Numbered from the stretch's first letter, positions 1-10,281 are shown. The stretch: DNA of 64,000 nucleotides from Dermabacter vaginalis (GCF_001678905.1 NZ_CP012117.1:620001-684000), one strand, 5' to 3'. A program made the numbers and translations. The notes: a model not told the origin generated them from the sequence alone.

Positions 1-997
1 CGACGAGGCATTCGCGGGCCACATCTACGCGTTCATCGGTCTGAAGGACACGACCACCGGCGACACGCTGTGCGACGCGCAGCACCCGATCGCGCTTGAG
101 TCGATGACCTTCCCGGAGCCCGTGATCTCGATGGCCATCGAGCCGAAGACGAAGGGCGACCAGGAGAAGCTCGGTATCGCGATTCAGCGTCTCGCCAAGG
201 AAGACCCGACCTTCCAGGTTCAACTCGACGAGGAAACCGGCCAGACGGTCATCAAGGGCATGGGCGAGCTTCAGCTCGACGTGCTCGTGGACCGCATGCG
301 CCGCGAGTTCAAGGTCGAAGCGAACGTGGGCTCGCCGCAGGTGGCCTACCGCGAGTCGATTAAGAAGACCGTTGAGAAGTTCGATTACACGCACAAGAAG
401 CAGACCGGTGGTTCCGGTCAGTTCGGTAAGGTTCAGATCACCTTCGAGCCTCTTACCGACGCTGAAGAAGGCGTGTTCTACGAGTTCGAAAACCTCGTCA
501 CCGGTGGTCGCATCCCGCGTGAATACATCCCGAGCGTTGACGCGGGTATTCAGGATGCGCTCCAGTCCGGCGTTCTCGCCGGCTACCCGGTGGTGAACGT
601 CAAGGCATCGCTTATTGACGGTGCTTACCACGACGTGGACTCCTCGGAAATGGCGTTCAAGATTGCCGGTTCGATGGCGACGCGCGAGGCCCTCAAGAAG
701 GCCCAGCCGATTCTCCTCGAGCCGATCATGAGCGTCGAGGTTCGTACTCCCGAGGAGTACATGGGAGATGTCATCGGCGACCTGAACAAGCGACGCGGTC
801 AGGTTTCGTCGATGGAGGACGCGAGCGGGGTCAAGATTATCCGTGCTCTCGTCCCGCTGTCCGAAATGTTCGGCTACATTGGCGACCTGCGTTCCTTCAC
901 GCAGGGCCGCGCGATGTACACGATGCAGTTCGACAGCTACGCGGAGGTCCCGAGGAACATCTCGGAAGAGATCATCGCGAAGACGCGGGGCGAGTAA
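1..997 (+). CDS. fusA: Elongation factor G, 3' part (gene enters from left edge)
   Basis: This is the C-terminal third of the translocation GTPase EF-G, which moves tRNAs and mRNA through the ribosome after peptide transfer. The open frame runs from base 2 without a start, so the gene continues to the left; the first visible residues ([12 protein letters not shown]) are typical domain II sequence of EF-G. The visible part covers the end of domain II and domains III to V, ending in the usual C-terminal region. The GTP-binding domain lies outside the window. It is followed after 127 bases by tuf, the common str-operon order. The ATG at 104 is an internal methionine and not a start. Confidence 0.97.
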   Translation, partial: DEAFAGHIYAFIGLKDTTTGDTLCDAQHPIALESMTFPEPVISMAIEPKTKGDQEKLGIAIQRLAKEDPTFQVQLDEETGQTVIKGMGELQLDVLVDRMRREFKVEANVGSPQVAYRESIKKTVEKFDYTHKKQTGGSGQFGKVQITFEPLTDAEEGVFYEFENLVTGGRIPREYIPSVDAGIQDALQSGVLAGYPVVNVKASLIDGAYHDVDSSEMAFKIAGSMATREALKKAQPILLEPIMSVEVRTPEEYMGDVIGDLNKRRGQVSSMEDASGVKIIRALVPLSEMFGYIGDLRSFTQGRAMYTMQFDSYAEVPRNISEEIIAKTRGE

Positions 998-1124
998 GCC
1001 TTACGGGAATTAGCGGGTAGAGTAGATCTGTTCGCTGGTTCTCGGACCGCTTGGGTCGCCCCTTCGGGGGCGCCCCACCCGTTCAACAGAAGTACACCCA
1101 ACCAAAGTCCTAGGAGGACACACT

Positions 1125-2312
1125 ATGGCTAAGGCCAAGTTCGAGCGTACGAAGCCGCACGTCAACATCGGCACCATCGGTCACGTTGACCACGGCAAGA
1201 CCACGCTGACCGCTGCTATCTCGAAGGTTCTGTACGATCAGTACCCCGACCTCAACGAGAAGCGCAACTTCGATCAGATCGACAACGCCCCTGAGGAAAA
1301 GCAGCGCGGCATTACGATCAACATCTCCCACATCGAGTACCAGACCGAAAAGCGTCACTACGCACACGTTGACGCTCCCGGCCACGCCGACTACATCAAG
1401 AACATGATTACCGGCGCTGCTCAGATGGACGGCGCAATCCTCGTGGTTGCCGCCACCGACGGCCCCATGGCGCAGACCCGCGAGCACGTTCTTCTTGCTC
1501 GCCAGGTTGGCGTTCCCTACCTCCTCGTTGCGCTCAACAAGTGCGACATGGTCGACGATGAGGAAATCCTCGAGCTCGTCGAGATGGAGGTCCGTGAGCT
1601 TCTCGCTTCGCAGGAGTTCGATGAGGACGCTCCCGTCGTTCGCGTTTCGGCGTTCAAGGCGCTCGAGGGCGACGAGCAGTGGGTCAAGTCGGTTCAGGAC
1701 CTCATGGCTGCCGTCGACGAGTCGATCCCGGATCCGGTTCGCGACATGGACAAGCCGTTCCTCATGCCGATCGAGGACGTCTTCACCATCACCGGTCGTG
1801 GCACCGTTGTGACCGGTAAGGTCGAGCGTGGCAAGCTTGCCATCAACTCGGAAATCGAGATCGTGGGTATCCGCGAGGCTCAGAAGACCACCGTCACCGG
1901 TATCGAGATGTTCCACAAGCAGATGGATGAGGCTTGGGCAGGCGAGAACTGTGGCCTCCTCCTCCGTGGCACCAAGCGTGAAGACGTGGAGCGCGGCCAG
2001 GTTGTCGTGAAGCCGGGTTCGATCACCCCGCACACCGACTTCGAGGGCCAGGTCTACATCCTCTCGAAGGACGAGGGTGGCCGCCACAACCCGTTCTACT
2101 CGAACTACCGCCCGCAGTTCTACTTCCGTACCACCGACGTGACCGGCGTTATCACCCTCCCCGAGGGCACCGAGATGGTCATGCCTGGCGACTCGACCGA
2201 GATGACCGTTGAGCTCATCCAGCCGATCGCTATGGAAGAGGGCCTCGGCTTCGCTATCCGTGAGGGTGGCCGCACCGTTGGCTCGGGCCGCGTTACCAAG
2301 ATCATCAAGTGA
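1125..2312 (+). CDS. tuf: Elongation factor Tu
   Basis: EF-Tu (395 aa) is the GTPase that delivers aminoacyl-tRNA to the ribosomal A site. The G motifs are all visible near the N-terminus: [10 protein letters not shown] (P-loop), the RGITI switch I threonine region, DAPGHADY (G3) and NKCD (G4). Length is normal for the family. A very good ribosome-binding site, AGGAGG, sits about 8 bases before the ATG. The gene follows fusA, with which it is probably co-transcribed, and ends at a strong hairpin terminator at 2347-2375. Confidence 0.98.
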   Translation: MAKAKFERTKPHVNIGTIGHVDHGKTTLTAAISKVLYDQYPDLNEKRNFDQIDNAPEEKQRGITINISHIEYQTEKRHYAHVDAPGHADYIKNMITGAAQMDGAILVVAATDGPMAQTREHVLLARQVGVPYLLVALNKCDMVDDEEILELVEMEVRELLASQEFDEDAPVVRVSAFKALEGDEQWVKSVQDLMAAVDESIPDPVRDMDKPFLMPIEDVFTITGRGTVVTGKVERGKLAINSEIEIVGIREAQKTTVTGIEMFHKQMDEAWAGENCGLLLRGTKREDVERGQVVVKPGSITPHTDFEGQVYILSKDEGGRHNPFYSNYRPQFYFRTTDVTGVITLPEGTEMVMPGDSTEMTVELIQPIAMEEGLGFAIREGGRTVGSGRVTKIIK

Positions 2313-2346
2313 TCTGACGCTGCATAGCCTGCAGAGTTAAAGGAAA

Positions 2347-2375
2347 ACGCCCCGGATTCGTCCGGGGCGTTTTTC
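2347..2375 (+). terminator. Intrinsic terminator after tuf
   Basis: A perfect 10-bp stem (acgccccgga / tccggggcgt) with a TTCG tetraloop is followed at once by a run of T. It closes the fusA-tuf transcript. Confidence 0.92.
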
Positions 2376-2417
2376 TGTGAGTGGGTGGTTGATTGGCGGT
2401 GAAGGGACCGTGCGAGC

Positions 2418-3140
2418 TTAGTCTCGTTCGGTCTTTTCAGCAGAGTCCGACGGTAGACCGTACGTTGGGCGCTTCGCCAGCTGGCTGCCGTCACTCGTGG
2501 CGGCACCGGTGTTGTCCGCATCGGTGTTGCCGTCGGCGGGCGTCGAGCCTGGTTGGCCGAAAGTCGGGGTTCCTCCGTTTTGTGCGCTAGGTCTTTGTGC
2601 TGGTCGACCGGAGGAAGGGGCAGCCGGGCCTACGCCGCCAAAAGCCCCCTCGCCGAGGCGTACCCCGGCCTCGGAGAGAATGCGGCGGGCGTCCATGACG
2701 TTGCGGTGCTCGACGAGCAGCTCGTATTGCATCGGAACTGTGGCGGTCATTGAGGTGAAGTCGCGCTCACCGCCACTCATGGCATGGCCGATCACTGCCC
2801 ACACGGTGAAGAACACCGCGCCGAGCACAATTGAACTGAGGATAGTTGAGAGCCACTGCTCGGAGAGCATGCTGAAGAGGAGGCCCACGAATAGGCCCAT
2901 CCACATGCCGCTCAGTGCCCCGCCGAGAATGACGCGGGTCCACGTTTTGCGTCCGGTCACGCGCTCGATGAGACGTAGGTCGGTTCCTACGATGAGGGTG
3001 TTGTGGACGGGGAACCCGGCGTCGGCAAGAGTGTCGACTAAACGTTGGACGTCGGAGTACTCGTGGTAAGTTCCGAGCGATTGCGGAAATTCGAGGGAGA
3101 ATGCTCGTGACTGGAGCGGGTTGTTTGGCTGTTGACTCAT
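2418..3140 (-). CDS. General stress protein 17M-like membrane protein
   Basis: A 240-aa protein with an N-terminal soluble domain (about residues 20-60, reading TYHEYSDVQRLVDTLADAGF) that resembles the general stress protein 17M / YflT domain. Two membrane segments follow near residues 70-115, then a short ferredoxin-like part (residues 130-165). The C-terminal tail from about residue 170 is rich in Pro, Gly and Ser and probably disordered. A role in stress response is inferred from the family only; no enzymatic motif is seen. It is divergent from rpsJ and convergent with tuf. A TAGAGT box ends 6 nt before the ATG, so the mRNA is probably leaderless. Confidence 0.75.
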   Translation of the reverse strand: MSQQPNNPLQSRAFSLEFPQSLGTYHEYSDVQRLVDTLADAGFPVHNTLIVGTDLRLIERVTGRKTWTRVILGGALSGMWMGLFVGLLFSMLSEQWLSTILSSIVLGAVFFTVWAVIGHAMSGGERDFTSMTATVPMQYELLVEHRNVMDARRILSEAGVRLGEGAFGGVGPAAPSSGRPAQRPSAQNGGTPTFGQPGSTPADGNTDADNTGAATSDGSQLAKRPTYGLPSDSAEKTERD

Positions 3141-3146
3141 GCCTCT

Positions 3147-3152
3147 ACTCTA
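3147..3152 (-). promoter_or_regulatory. Leaderless-type -10 box of the stress protein gene
   Basis: On the minus strand TAGAGT lies 6 nt upstream of the ATG at 3140, the spacing expected when transcription begins at the start codon. No clear -35 element was recognised. Confidence 0.5.
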
Positions 3153-3607
3153 GTGTGCTTCGCTGCGCACGTGTGCGGAGGAGTGGGTGCCCGGCGGGCC
3201 TCGGCCGCGGGCGCCGAGCAGAGGGAACGCGTGTGCGCCGTCGTGCGTGTGACGAACGGTCTGGGTAGGGAAGCCGTGTGCCAGACGCTTCCTGCTTGTG
3301 AGGCGTTCCACGCCTGAGCCCCTGGTGCCCATTTGAGATACGTGGCAAACTAGATGAGTTGCTTGCGCGAGCGGCCATGCCCGGTTCCGTTCCCCATCTC
3401 TGGGAATGACCACCGGATGACGCTCAGCCCAAGGATGCGAACAGTGTGGAAACTCCGCTGAGGGCGCATCGTTTGAGGGAACAGTCGCAAGGACATGGGT
3501 TTCGCGCGGCCTTTTTGCGCCTCGCAAGAGCGACACACCCGACCGCGGGTGTCGGTCTGGCCCACTCCATGTAAGAGCGGTTTTAGAGAAAGAGATAGAC
3601 CTAGGCT
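3153..3607 (+). promoter_or_regulatory. Upstream region and long 5' leader of the S10 operon
   Basis: About 455 bases without a credible gene. Near 3344 the string AAACTAGATGAGTTGCT closely resembles AAACTAGACGGGTTGCT just downstream of the proposed rplN promoter at 14235-14263, so the rpsJ promoter probably lies here, leaving a leader of roughly 250 bases. The leader holds several short complementary stretches but I could not assign it to a known ribosomal-protein leader class. The short open frames here look like chance. Confidence 0.45.
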
Positions 3608-3916
3608 ATGGCGGGACAGAAGATCCGCATCCGGCTCAAGTCGTATGACCACGAGGTGATTGACAGCTCGGCGCGCAAAATCGTCGACACTGTCACCCGC
3701 GCTGGTGCAACGGTCGTGGGCCCGGTGCCGCTGCCGACTGAGAAGAACGTTTTCGTTGTGATCAAGTCGCCGCACAAGTACAAGGATTCCCGTGAGCAGT
3801 TCGAGATGCGCACCCACAAGCGCCTCATCGACATCGTCGATCCCACGCCCAAGGCTGTGGATTCGCTGATGCGCCTCGACCTGCCTGCGGACGTCAACAT
3901 CGAGATCAAGCTCTGA
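3608..3916 (+). CDS. rpsJ: 30S ribosomal protein S10
   Basis: S10 (102 aa, normal length) is a small-subunit protein of the 30S head that also acts in NusB-dependent antitermination. It begins [19 protein letters not shown] and contains the conserved [12 protein letters not shown] stretch. It is the first gene of the S10 operon, with the long leader 3153-3607 before it and rplC 13 bases after it. The ribosome-binding site is weak (a purine-rich GAGAAAGAGA about 15 bases upstream), so translation may depend on leader structure. Confidence 0.98.
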   Translation: MAGQKIRIRLKSYDHEVIDSSARKIVDTVTRAGATVVGPVPLPTEKNVFVVIKSPHKYKDSREQFEMRTHKRLIDIVDPTPKAVDSLMRLDLPADVNIEIKL

Positions 3917-3929
3917 GGTATCGGAACAC

Positions 3930-4610
3930 ATGAGTAACGAACTGACAGGGCAGCGCGATCGCGTCATCAATGGCGTGCTCGGCACCAAGCTTGGCATGAC
4001 CCAGGTGTGGGATGAAGACGGCAAGATCGTCCCCGTGACCGTGGTTCAGGCCGGCCCGTGTGTTGTCACGCAGGTCCGCTCACAGGACGTTGATGGCTAC
4101 GACGCTGTCCAGATCGCGTATGGCGCGATTGATCCCCGTAAGGTGACGAAGCCCCTCAAGGGTCACTTCGAGAAGGCCGGCGTGACGCCGCGCCGTCACC
4201 TCGTTGAGCTCCGCACGAATGATGCGGCGGAGTACGAGCTCGGCCAGGAGATCGACGCTTCGATCTTCGAGGCCGGCCAGAAGGTCGACGTCGTTGGCAC
4301 GACCAAGGGTAAGGGCAACGCGGGCGTCATGAAGCGCCACGGGTTCGCCGGTGTGAGTTCCTCGCATGGTCAGCACCGCAACCACCGCAAGCCCGGCTCG
4401 ATCGGTGGCGCCTCGACCCCCGCACGCGTGTTCAAGGGCATGCGCATGGCGGGCCGCATGGGCGGTAACCGCAACAGCGTCCAGAACCTCACCGTTCAGG
4501 CGGTGGACGCCGAGAAGAACCTCGTGCTCATCAAGGGTGCCGTTCCCGGCCCCAAGGGTGGCATCGTTCTGGTTCGCTCGGCCGTCAAGGGTCCGAAGAA
4601 GGGAGCCTGA
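3930..4610 (+). CDS. rplC: 50S ribosomal protein L3
   Basis: L3 (226 aa) binds near the peptidyl transferase centre and starts 50S assembly. The protein shows [15 protein letters not shown] at the N-terminus and the conserved loop region around [14 protein letters not shown] that reaches into the ribosome core. The start ATG has 13 bases from the rpsJ stop. An extra N-terminal stretch of about ten residues ([11 protein letters not shown]) precedes the usual start of homology. Confidence 0.98.
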   Translation: MSNELTGQRDRVINGVLGTKLGMTQVWDEDGKIVPVTVVQAGPCVVTQVRSQDVDGYDAVQIAYGAIDPRKVTKPLKGHFEKAGVTPRRHLVELRTNDAAEYELGQEIDASIFEAGQKVDVVGTTKGKGNAGVMKRHGFAGVSSSHGQHRNHRKPGSIGGASTPARVFKGMRMAGRMGGNRNSVQNLTVQAVDAEKNLVLIKGAVPGPKGGIVLVRSAVKGPKKGA

Positions 4611-4615
4611 TTTTC

Positions 4616-5560
4616 ATGGCTAACAACCTGACGGTCGATGTTCTCGACCCCGCAGGCAAGAAGACTGGCACCGCCGAGCTTCCCGCTCACATCTTCGATG
4701 TCCAGACCAACGTGGCGCTTATCCACCAGGTCGTGACGGCTCAGCTCAACGCTGCACGCCAGGGCACGCACAAGGCCAAGACCCGCGGCGAGGTCCGCGG
4801 TGGTGGCCGTAAGCCGTGGAAGCAGAAGGGTACCGGTCGCGCTCGCCAGGGCTCGATCCGCGCACCTCAGTGGACCGGCGGTGGCGTTGTGCACGGTCCG
4901 GTTCCGCGTGACTACACGCAGCGTGTGCCGAAGAAGATGAAGGCTGCTGCCCTCCGCGGCGCCCTCTCGGATCGCGCCCGCTTCGGTCGCGTCCACGTTT
5001 TCACCGCGCTTCTCGAGGGCGACAAGCCTTCGACGAAGCTCGTGGCGAAGACCATCGCTACCGTCTCGGACAGCTCGAACTTCCTCCTGGTCGTTCGCCG
5101 CAACGACGAGGTCGGCGCGCTCAGCTCGCGCAACCTCTCGAACGCTCACGTGCTGTTCGCCGATCAGCTCAACACCTACGACGTGATGGCTTCTGACCAT
5201 GTCGTCTTCACCGAAGGTGCACTCGAGGACTTCGTGGCTGGTGCAACTCTCGCCGCCGTGAAGGCTCCTTCGCAGTCCACCACCGAAGCCGCCCCCGTGG
5301 CCGCCAAGGCTGAGGAGAAGACCGCGCCCGAGGCTGTTGAAGCTCCCTACGGCGAAGGCAGCGCCCTTCCGCTCGACGGTGGCAAGGCCCCCGAAGGTTT
5401 CACCATCAAGGGCAACAGCAACTCCATGAAGTACCACACCGAAGAATCGCCGTGGTACGGCCGCACCAAGGCTGAGGTCTGGTTCGCGACGCCGGAGGCA
5501 GCGGAAGCTGCCGGCTTTGTGAACGCCGTTCGCCCGGCCGATGAGGAGGAAGCCAAGTGA
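4616..5560 (+). CDS. rplD: 50S ribosomal protein L4 with extra C-terminal domain
   Basis: L4 binds 23S rRNA domain I and lines the exit tunnel. Residues 1 to about 222 are ordinary L4, including the tunnel-loop sequence [19 protein letters not shown]. The protein is 314 aa, about 90 longer than usual L4. The extra part is an Ala/Glu/Lys linker (223-242) followed by about 70 residues with [15 protein letters not shown] and [14 protein letters not shown]. That resembles the small 'sunset' domain seen in some actinobacterial proteins, where it is also attached to other proteins; I rely on memory for this and its function is unknown to me. The reading frame is continuous and overlaps rplW by 4 bases, so it is not a misread stop. 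Confidence 0.95.
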   Translation: MANNLTVDVLDPAGKKTGTAELPAHIFDVQTNVALIHQVVTAQLNAARQGTHKAKTRGEVRGGGRKPWKQKGTGRARQGSIRAPQWTGGGVVHGPVPRDYTQRVPKKMKAAALRGALSDRARFGRVHVFTALLEGDKPSTKLVAKTIATVSDSSNFLLVVRRNDEVGALSSRNLSNAHVLFADQLNTYDVMASDHVVFTEGALEDFVAGATLAAVKAPSQSTTEAAPVAAKAEEKTAPEAVEAPYGEGSALPLDGGKAPEGFTIKGNSNSMKYHTEESPWYGRTKAEVWFATPEAAEAAGFVNAVRPADEEEAK

Positions 5561-5859
5561 CCTCGATCCACAAGAACCCGCGCGACATCCTTTTCGCGCC
5601 GGTCCTCACCGAGAAGTCCTACGGCCAGATGGACGAAGGCAAGTACGTCTTCGTCGTCGATCGCCGCGCTAACAAGACCGAAATCAAGCTCGCCGTCGAG
5701 GAAATCTTCGACGTCAAGGTTGCTTCGGTGAACACCATCAACCGTCAGGGCAAGACGCGTCGCACGCGTTTCGGCATTGGCAAGCGCAACGACACCAAGC
5801 GCGCCATTGTCACCCTCAAGGACGGATCCATCGACATCTTCGGAGGCGCGACCGCCTGA
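5557..5859 (+). CDS. rplW: 50S ribosomal protein L23
   Basis: L23 (100 aa) sits at the tunnel exit and is the docking site for trigger factor and SRP. It has the family pattern [21 protein letters not shown] near the N-terminus and [10 protein letters not shown] near the C-terminus. The start codon is GTG within the GTGA overlap with the rplD stop, indicating translational coupling. Confidence 0.97.
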   Translation: MTSIHKNPRDILFAPVLTEKSYGQMDEGKYVFVVDRRANKTEIKLAVEEIFDVKVASVNTINRQGKTRRTRFGIGKRNDTKRAIVTLKDGSIDIFGGATA

Positions 5860-5905
5860 GCGGTCGTGACCCGAAGACAAACGAGAGAGTCTGAGGAAAC
5901 CCACG

Positions 5906-6742
5906 ATGGGAATTCGTAAGAACAAGCCGACCTCGCCGAGCCGTCGCGGTTCGAGCGTCGCCGACTTCGTCGAGATCACTCGTAGTGAGCCGGAGAAGTC
6001 GCTGGTCCGCCCCCTGTCCAAGACGGGTGGCCGTAACAACAAGGGTCGCGTGACCTCGCGTCACCGCGGTGGTGGCCACAAGCGTGCCTACCGTGTGATT
6101 GACTTCCGTCGCCACGACAAGGACGGCGTCAACGCTAAGGTCGCCCACATCGAGTACGACCCGAACCGTACCGCTCGTATCGCGCTGCTCCACTACATGG
6201 ACGGCGAGAAGCGCTACATCCTCGCCCCGGCGAAGCTTCGCCAGGGTGACGTGCTCGAAAGCGGTCCGAGCGCCGACATCAAGCCCGGCAACAACCTTCC
6301 GCTGCGCAACATCCCCGTGGGTACCGTTGTGCACGCTATCGAGCTCCGCCCCGGTGGCGGCGCGAAGATCGCCCGCTCGGCGGGTGCCTCCGTGCAGCTC
6401 GTCGCGAAGGAAGGCAAGTTCGCCCAGCTTCGTATGCCGTCCGGCGAAATCCGCAACGTCGATGCGCGCTGCCGCGCGACCATCGGCGAAGTGGGCAACG
6501 CCGAACAAGCCAACATCAACTGGGGCAAGGCCGGCCGCATGCGCTGGAAGGGCAAGCGCCCGCACGTCCGTGGTGTTGTGATGAACCCCGTGGACCACCC
6601 GCATGGTGGTGGTGAGGGCCGCACGTCGGGCGGTCGTCATCCCGTTTCGCCTTGGGGCCAGCCGGAAGGCCGCACCCGCAAGCCGAACAAGGAAAGCGAC
6701 AAGCTCATCGTGCGCCGCCGCCGTACCGGCAAAAAGCGCTGA
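5906..6742 (+). CDS. rplB: 50S ribosomal protein L2
   Basis: L2 (278 aa) is a primary 23S rRNA-binding protein needed for subunit association and peptidyl transfer. The C-terminal motif [16 protein letters not shown] with the conserved functional histidine is present, as is [16 protein letters not shown] in the N-terminal half. Length is standard. It is the fifth gene of the operon with a 46-base gap after rplW and a GAGGAAA ribosome-binding site. Confidence 0.98.
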   Translation: MGIRKNKPTSPSRRGSSVADFVEITRSEPEKSLVRPLSKTGGRNNKGRVTSRHRGGGHKRAYRVIDFRRHDKDGVNAKVAHIEYDPNRTARIALLHYMDGEKRYILAPAKLRQGDVLESGPSADIKPGNNLPLRNIPVGTVVHAIELRPGGGAKIARSAGASVQLVAKEGKFAQLRMPSGEIRNVDARCRATIGEVGNAEQANINWGKAGRMRWKGKRPHVRGVVMNPVDHPHGGGEGRTSGGRHPVSPWGQPEGRTRKPNKESDKLIVRRRRTGKKR

Positions 6743-6763
6743 TAGGACGAGGGATAAACAGAT

Positions 6764-7045
6764 ATGCCACGCAGTATTGCTAAGGGCCCCTTCGTTGACG
6801 ATCACCTTCAGAAGAAGGTCGACGCTCAGAACGAAGCCGGTACCAAGAACGTCATCAAGACCTGGTCGCGCCGTTCGGTCATCACGCCGGACTTCCTCGG
6901 CCACACTTTCGCAGTGCACGATGGCCGCAAGCACGTCTCGGTGTTCGTCACCGAGTCGATGGTGGGCCACAAGCTCGGCGAGTTCGCTCCCACGCGCACT
7001 TTCCGCAGCCATGACAAGGACGACATGAAGGGACGTCGTCGCTAA
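6764..7045 (+). CDS. rpsS: 30S ribosomal protein S19
   Basis: S19 (93 aa) forms a complex with S13 in the 30S head, near the A-site tRNA. The sequence has [13 protein letters not shown] at the N-terminus and the typical [17 protein letters not shown] end. Standard length and operon position between rplB and rplV. Confidence 0.98.
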   Translation: MPRSIAKGPFVDDHLQKKVDAQNEAGTKNVIKTWSRRSVITPDFLGHTFAVHDGRKHVSVFVTESMVGHKLGEFAPTRTFRSHDKDDMKGRRR

Positions 7046-7104
7046 TCGCCGCTCCGGCGTAGTGATGATGGCCCTCGCTATTCACTAAAGAAAGCAGGAC
7101 AGCA

Positions 7105-7470
7105 ATGGAAGCCAAGGCGCAGGTGCGGTTCATCCGTATTTCGCCCATGAAGGCCCGGCGCGTCGTTGACCTTATTCGTGGTAAGAGCACGGGTGAAGCC
7201 CTGGAGATCCTGCGGTTCGCACCGCAGGCCGCCAGCGAGCCCGTCTCGAAGCTCGTAAAGTCCGCGATCGCCAACGCCCGCGTGAAGGCAGATCAGGCAG
7301 GGGAGCGTTTCGATGAGCAGGATCTCGTCGTGTCCGCTGCGTTCGTCGACGAAGGCCCGACCATGAAGCGGTTCCAGCCGCGTGCTCAGGGTCGCGCATT
7401 CCAGATCAAGAAGCGCACCAGCCACATCACCGTGGCTGTTGCCCCGTCGAAGAAGAAGGAGACCCGCTAG
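7105..7470 (+). CDS. rplV: 50S ribosomal protein L22
   Basis: L22 (121 aa) contacts all 23S rRNA domains and its hairpin lines the exit tunnel beside L4. The core reads [17 protein letters not shown], and the hairpin region [14 protein letters not shown] and the end KRTSHITV are conserved. Its stop TAG shares one base with the GTG start of rpsC (TAGTG). Confidence 0.98.
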   Translation: MEAKAQVRFIRISPMKARRVVDLIRGKSTGEALEILRFAPQAASEPVSKLVKSAIANARVKADQAGERFDEQDLVVSAAFVDEGPTMKRFQPRAQGRAFQIKKRTSHITVAVAPSKKKETR

Positions 7471-8297
7471 TGGGCCAGAAGGTCAATCCCAACGGGTTCC
7501 GCCTCGGTATTACGACCGACCACACGAGCCGCTGGTTCGCCGACTCCACGAAGGAAGGTCAGCGCTACCGCGACTACGTGAAGGAAGACGTCGCCATCCG
7601 CAACCTCCTCTCCGAGGGGCTTGAGCGTGCTGGCGTGTCGAAGGTCGAGATCGAGCGCACCCGTGATCGCGTTCGCGTTGATCTGCACACCGCTCGCCCC
7701 GGCATCGTGATCGGTCGCCGTGGCGCGGAGGCCGAGCGTCTCCGTGGTCAGCTCGAGAAGCTGACGGGCAAGCAGATTCAGCTCAACATCCTCGAGGTCA
7801 AGAACCCCGAGGCAGACGCGCAGCTCGTTGCTCAGGGCATCGCCGAGCAGCTCGCGAGCCGCGTGTCCTTCCGCCGTGCGATGCGCAAGGGCATTCAGTC
7901 CGCGCAGCGTGCTGGCGCGAAGGGTATCCGTGTCGCCGTTTCGGGCCGCCTCGGTGGCGCCGAAATGAGCCGCAGCGAGTTCTACCGTGAAGGCCGCGTG
8001 CCTCTGCACACGCTTCGCGCGAACATCGACTACGGCTTCTACGAGGCCCGCACCGCATTCGGCCGCATCGGCGTGAAGGTGTGGATCTACAAGGGCGACA
8101 TCACGTCCAAGGAACTCGCTGCACAGCAGGCCGCCCAGGCTCCGCGCCAGGGCCGTGGTCCGCGCGCTGAGCGCCCCCGTGGCCGCCGCAACGAGCGCAA
8201 CGCCGCCCGCCGTGAGAAGGCGGAAGCTTCGGCTCAGGCTCAGGCCGCTACCGAGGCTCCCGCTGCCGCTCCGGCCGATAAGGGAACGGAGGCCTGA
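7470..8297 (+). CDS. rpsC: 30S ribosomal protein S3
   Basis: S3 (275 aa) is at the mRNA entry tunnel and contributes to helicase activity. It starts with GTG in a TAGTG overlap with rplV and has [14 protein letters not shown], a KH domain with [19 protein letters not shown], and the C-terminal S3 domain with KVWIYKGDI. From about residue 212 it carries the low-complexity tail common in actinobacteria (Arg-rich, then Ala-rich). Confidence 0.98.
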   Translation: MGQKVNPNGFRLGITTDHTSRWFADSTKEGQRYRDYVKEDVAIRNLLSEGLERAGVSKVEIERTRDRVRVDLHTARPGIVIGRRGAEAERLRGQLEKLTGKQIQLNILEVKNPEADAQLVAQGIAEQLASRVSFRRAMRKGIQSAQRAGAKGIRVAVSGRLGGAEMSRSEFYREGRVPLHTLRANIDYGFYEARTAFGRIGVKVWIYKGDITSKELAAQQAAQAPRQGRGPRAERPRGRRNERNAARREKAEASAQAQAATEAPAAAPADKGTEA

Positions 8298-8302
8298 GTC
8301 CA

Positions 8303-8722
8303 ATGCTGATTCCGCGTAGGACCAAGCACCGCAAGCAGCATCGCCCCACCCGTACCGGTATGGCCAAGGGTGGCTTCGATCTCGCGTTCGGCGACTACGG
8401 CATCCAGGCTCTCGAGCCCGCCTACGTCACCAACCGCCAGATTGAGGCCGCACGTATCGCCATGACGCGCTACATGAAGCGTGGCGGCAAGGTGTACATC
8501 AACATCTACCCCGATCGCCCCCTCACGAAGAAGCCTGCCGAGGTCCGCATGGGTTCCGGTAAGGGTTCGGTGGAGTTCTGGGTAGCGAACGTCAAGCCCG
8601 GCCGCGTCATGTTCGAGGTTGCCGGCGTCGATGAGCCGACTGCACGCGAGGCACTGCGCCTTGCGATGCACAAGCTCCCCATGAAGTGCCGAATCCTCAG
8701 CCGAGAGGGTGGTGACATCTGA
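8303..8722 (+). CDS. rplP: 50S ribosomal protein L16
   Basis: L16 (139 aa) organises the A-site tRNA binding pocket of the 50S. It begins [19 protein letters not shown] and contains the conserved loop [15 protein letters not shown]. Its stop overlaps the rpmC start in TGATG. Confidence 0.98.
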   Translation: MLIPRRTKHRKQHRPTRTGMAKGGFDLAFGDYGIQALEPAYVTNRQIEAARIAMTRYMKRGGKVYINIYPDRPLTKKPAEVRMGSGKGSVEFWVANVKPGRVMFEVAGVDEPTAREALRLAMHKLPMKCRILSREGGDI

Positions 8723-8955
8723 TGGCAGCCACGAAGCTTACCGCTGACGAGCTCAACAAGCTCGATGACGCGAAGCTCACCGAAGAACTCGCGAAGGCCA
8801 AGGACGAGCTGTTCAAGCTCCGTTTCCAGGGCGCGACCGGTCAGCTCGAGTCGAGCGCTCGCTTGCGTTCGGTCAAGAAGGACATCGCACGGATCTACAC
8901 GATCCTGCGCGAGCGCGAGCTGGGGATCCGCCAGGCCCCCGGTTCGGCCGAGTGA
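8722..8955 (+). CDS. rpmC: 50S ribosomal protein L29
   Basis: L29 (77 aa) lies next to L23 at the tunnel exit. It is a two-helix protein with the typical pattern [14 protein letters not shown] followed by [20 protein letters not shown]. It overlaps rplP by one base and precedes rpsQ by 17 bases. Confidence 0.97.
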   Translation: MAATKLTADELNKLDDAKLTEELAKAKDELFKLRFQGATGQLESSARLRSVKKDIARIYTILRERELGIRQAPGSAE

Positions 8956-8972
8956 ACGAGCGAGGTTAGGTA

Positions 8973-9248
8973 ATGAACGAAAATCAGGTCGCTGAAGAGC
9001 GTCCGTACCGCAAGACTCAGCGCGGCTACGTCGTCTCCGACAAGATGGATAAGACCATCGTCGTCGAGGTCGAGGAGCGCGTGAAGCACTCGCTGTACGG
9101 CAAGGTTATGAAGAAGCACAAGAAGTTCAAGGCCCACGATGAGGAGAACACCGCCGGTGTCGGCGATCTTGTTCGCATCATGGAAACCCGCCCGCTGAGC
9201 GCTTCCAAGCGCTGGCGTCTGGTGGAGATTCTCGAGAAGGCTAAGTAA
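8973..9248 (+). CDS. rpsQ: 30S ribosomal protein S17
   Basis: S17 (91 aa) is an early 16S rRNA-binding protein. The OB-fold core reads [17 protein letters not shown] and the C-terminus [19 protein letters not shown]. It ends the S10 operon here, with a terminator 25 bases downstream. In most bacteria rplN follows directly; here rplN is 5.3 kb away, and a second degenerate copy of the last 25 or so codons of this gene lies at about 10752-10830. Confidence 0.98.
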   Translation: MNENQVAEERPYRKTQRGYVVSDKMDKTIVVEVEERVKHSLYGKVMKKHKKFKAHDEENTAGVGDLVRIMETRPLSASKRWRLVEILEKAK

Positions 9249-9273
9249 GCCGTTCTCAGGTTCGCCTGAACAT

Positions 9274-9324
9274 AGAGAGGCCGGGGTGGAATCGCAATGC
9301 GGATCCACCCCGGCCTCTCTTTTG
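9274..9324 (+). terminator. Terminator after rpsQ (probably bidirectional)
   Basis: A perfect 17-bp inverted repeat (9274-9290 and 9304-9320) containing GAGAGGCCGGGGTGGA is followed by TTTT-G. It ends the S10 transcript and may also end minus-strand transcription from the decayed gene at 9322-9784. Confidence 0.9.
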
Positions 9325-9784
9325 TGCCTTCGTGGTGCGGGTTGCGAGTGCTTCCCACGTGCGAGGTTCGTGACGCGCCAGCTGCCGTCGGCCTGCTTTG
9401 CCAACGTGAGGGACCCGGTGAGTTCGGGCGTGAAGCCCATATGTGCCGCGTCGCCGTACTCGTACTGGACCCGGGCAATCCTGCCGCGAACATCGATACC
9501 CGCAACGCGTCCGTCTTCGGGCATTCGGGGGCGGGGTGGTGCAACGAGCGGCTTCTGGAGTTCGCTGCAGCTGTGCGGGAAGTGGGGCCGACGGTTGCCT
9601 TCAACCCGGGGCACGAATCTTGCCGGCCGCTCATGGCTCATGCATGAGCGGATTCCTTGATTGTGTCTTCTTCGCTGTCCGAGGTGAGCAGCAGCCACAA
9701 TGCGAGGGTTCCGGCACAAAGCCCAGCGATAACGAGGCCGGTGCACGCGGTGAGGATAATGGCGGCCTTGGGCTTCGCTGTCAC
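9322..9784 (-). pseudogene. Frameshifted remnant of a small membrane-anchored protein
   Basis: A GTG overlapping the stop of the neighbouring gene (GTGA, 9784-9781) opens a frame of 48 codons with a clear membrane segment (IILTACTGLVIAGLCAG) that stops at 9638. Protein-like sequence then continues in another frame, with the stretch GFTPELTGSLTLAKQADGSW followed by RVTNLARG, a pattern common at the end of NTF2-like secreted domains. No single frame joins the halves and the C-terminal frame runs into the rpsQ terminator. I read this as a decayed gene; the short frame at the N-terminus could still be expressed as a 48-aa peptide. Confidence 0.5.
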
Positions 9785-10281
9785 GGCATCTTCCAGCTGT
9801 TGTTGCTGCTCTTGCTTCCAGTGATCTTCCATTCGCCATCCTGGAGCTCGAGGTCGAAGACGTGGTCTGTCTCGGGGACGCTCACGGCTGGGTCGTGCAG
9901 TGTGGTGGTGACCTCCACCTGGGCCTTGGTGTTTTCGGTGCTGATGTGTGTGATGTCGTAGTCGAATCCGCCGCGACGGTCGATTTCCGCTGCGGCTTCC
10001 TTGAAACGCTCGCAATCGACGCTGTCAGCCGCTTGATCCTCGAGAGCGCCCGTGAATGCCGAACAATCCTGGGACTCAATGGCAGCGAACATGTCGTCCA
10101 CAGTGTCCTTGGGCCCATGGATGAGGGCCGCTCCACCGCCGATGACGAGAACGAGGGCGGCGATACCGGCGAGGCTGAGCAAGCTTAGGCAACCGCAAAT
10201 GCCACAAAAAACGCCCCTACTGGAACCTTGGGGGCGGACGTATGGGGGAGGGGGTGCAGGGGAGTAGTGGGGGTAGGTCAT
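9781..10281 (-). CDS. Small membrane-anchored protein, DUF4878/NTF2-like
   Basis: A 166-aa protein: a Pro/Tyr-rich cytoplasmic start (residues 1-20), one membrane segment (about 25-55, GCLSLLSLAGIAALVLVIGGG) and an outside domain with the helix DTVDDMFAAIESQDCSAF and a C-terminal strand LELQDGEWKITGS. That arrangement is typical of DUF4878/NTF2-like secreted domains with a cone-shaped fold. No function can be assigned. The start has a good AAAGGTG ribosome-binding site. It lies head to tail with two related broken genes (9322-9784 and 10515-10660), suggesting a former small family cluster. Confidence 0.65.
   Translation of the reverse strand: MTYPHYSPAPPPPYVRPQGSSRGVFCGICGCLSLLSLAGIAALVLVIGGGAALIHGPKDTVDDMFAAIESQDCSAFTGALEDQAADSVDCERFKEAAAEIDRRGGFDYDITHISTENTKAQVEVTTTLHDPAVSVPETDHVFDLELQDGEWKITGSKSSNNSWKMP

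Noticed and set aside
4616-5560. L4 extension as a misread stop codon or fused second gene
   Set aside because: The frame is continuous, there is a normal linker, and rplW overlaps the end by four bases.
9297-9961. Plus-strand frames over the region after rpsQ
   Set aside because: They are antisense to the decayed minus-strand gene and contain no family motif.
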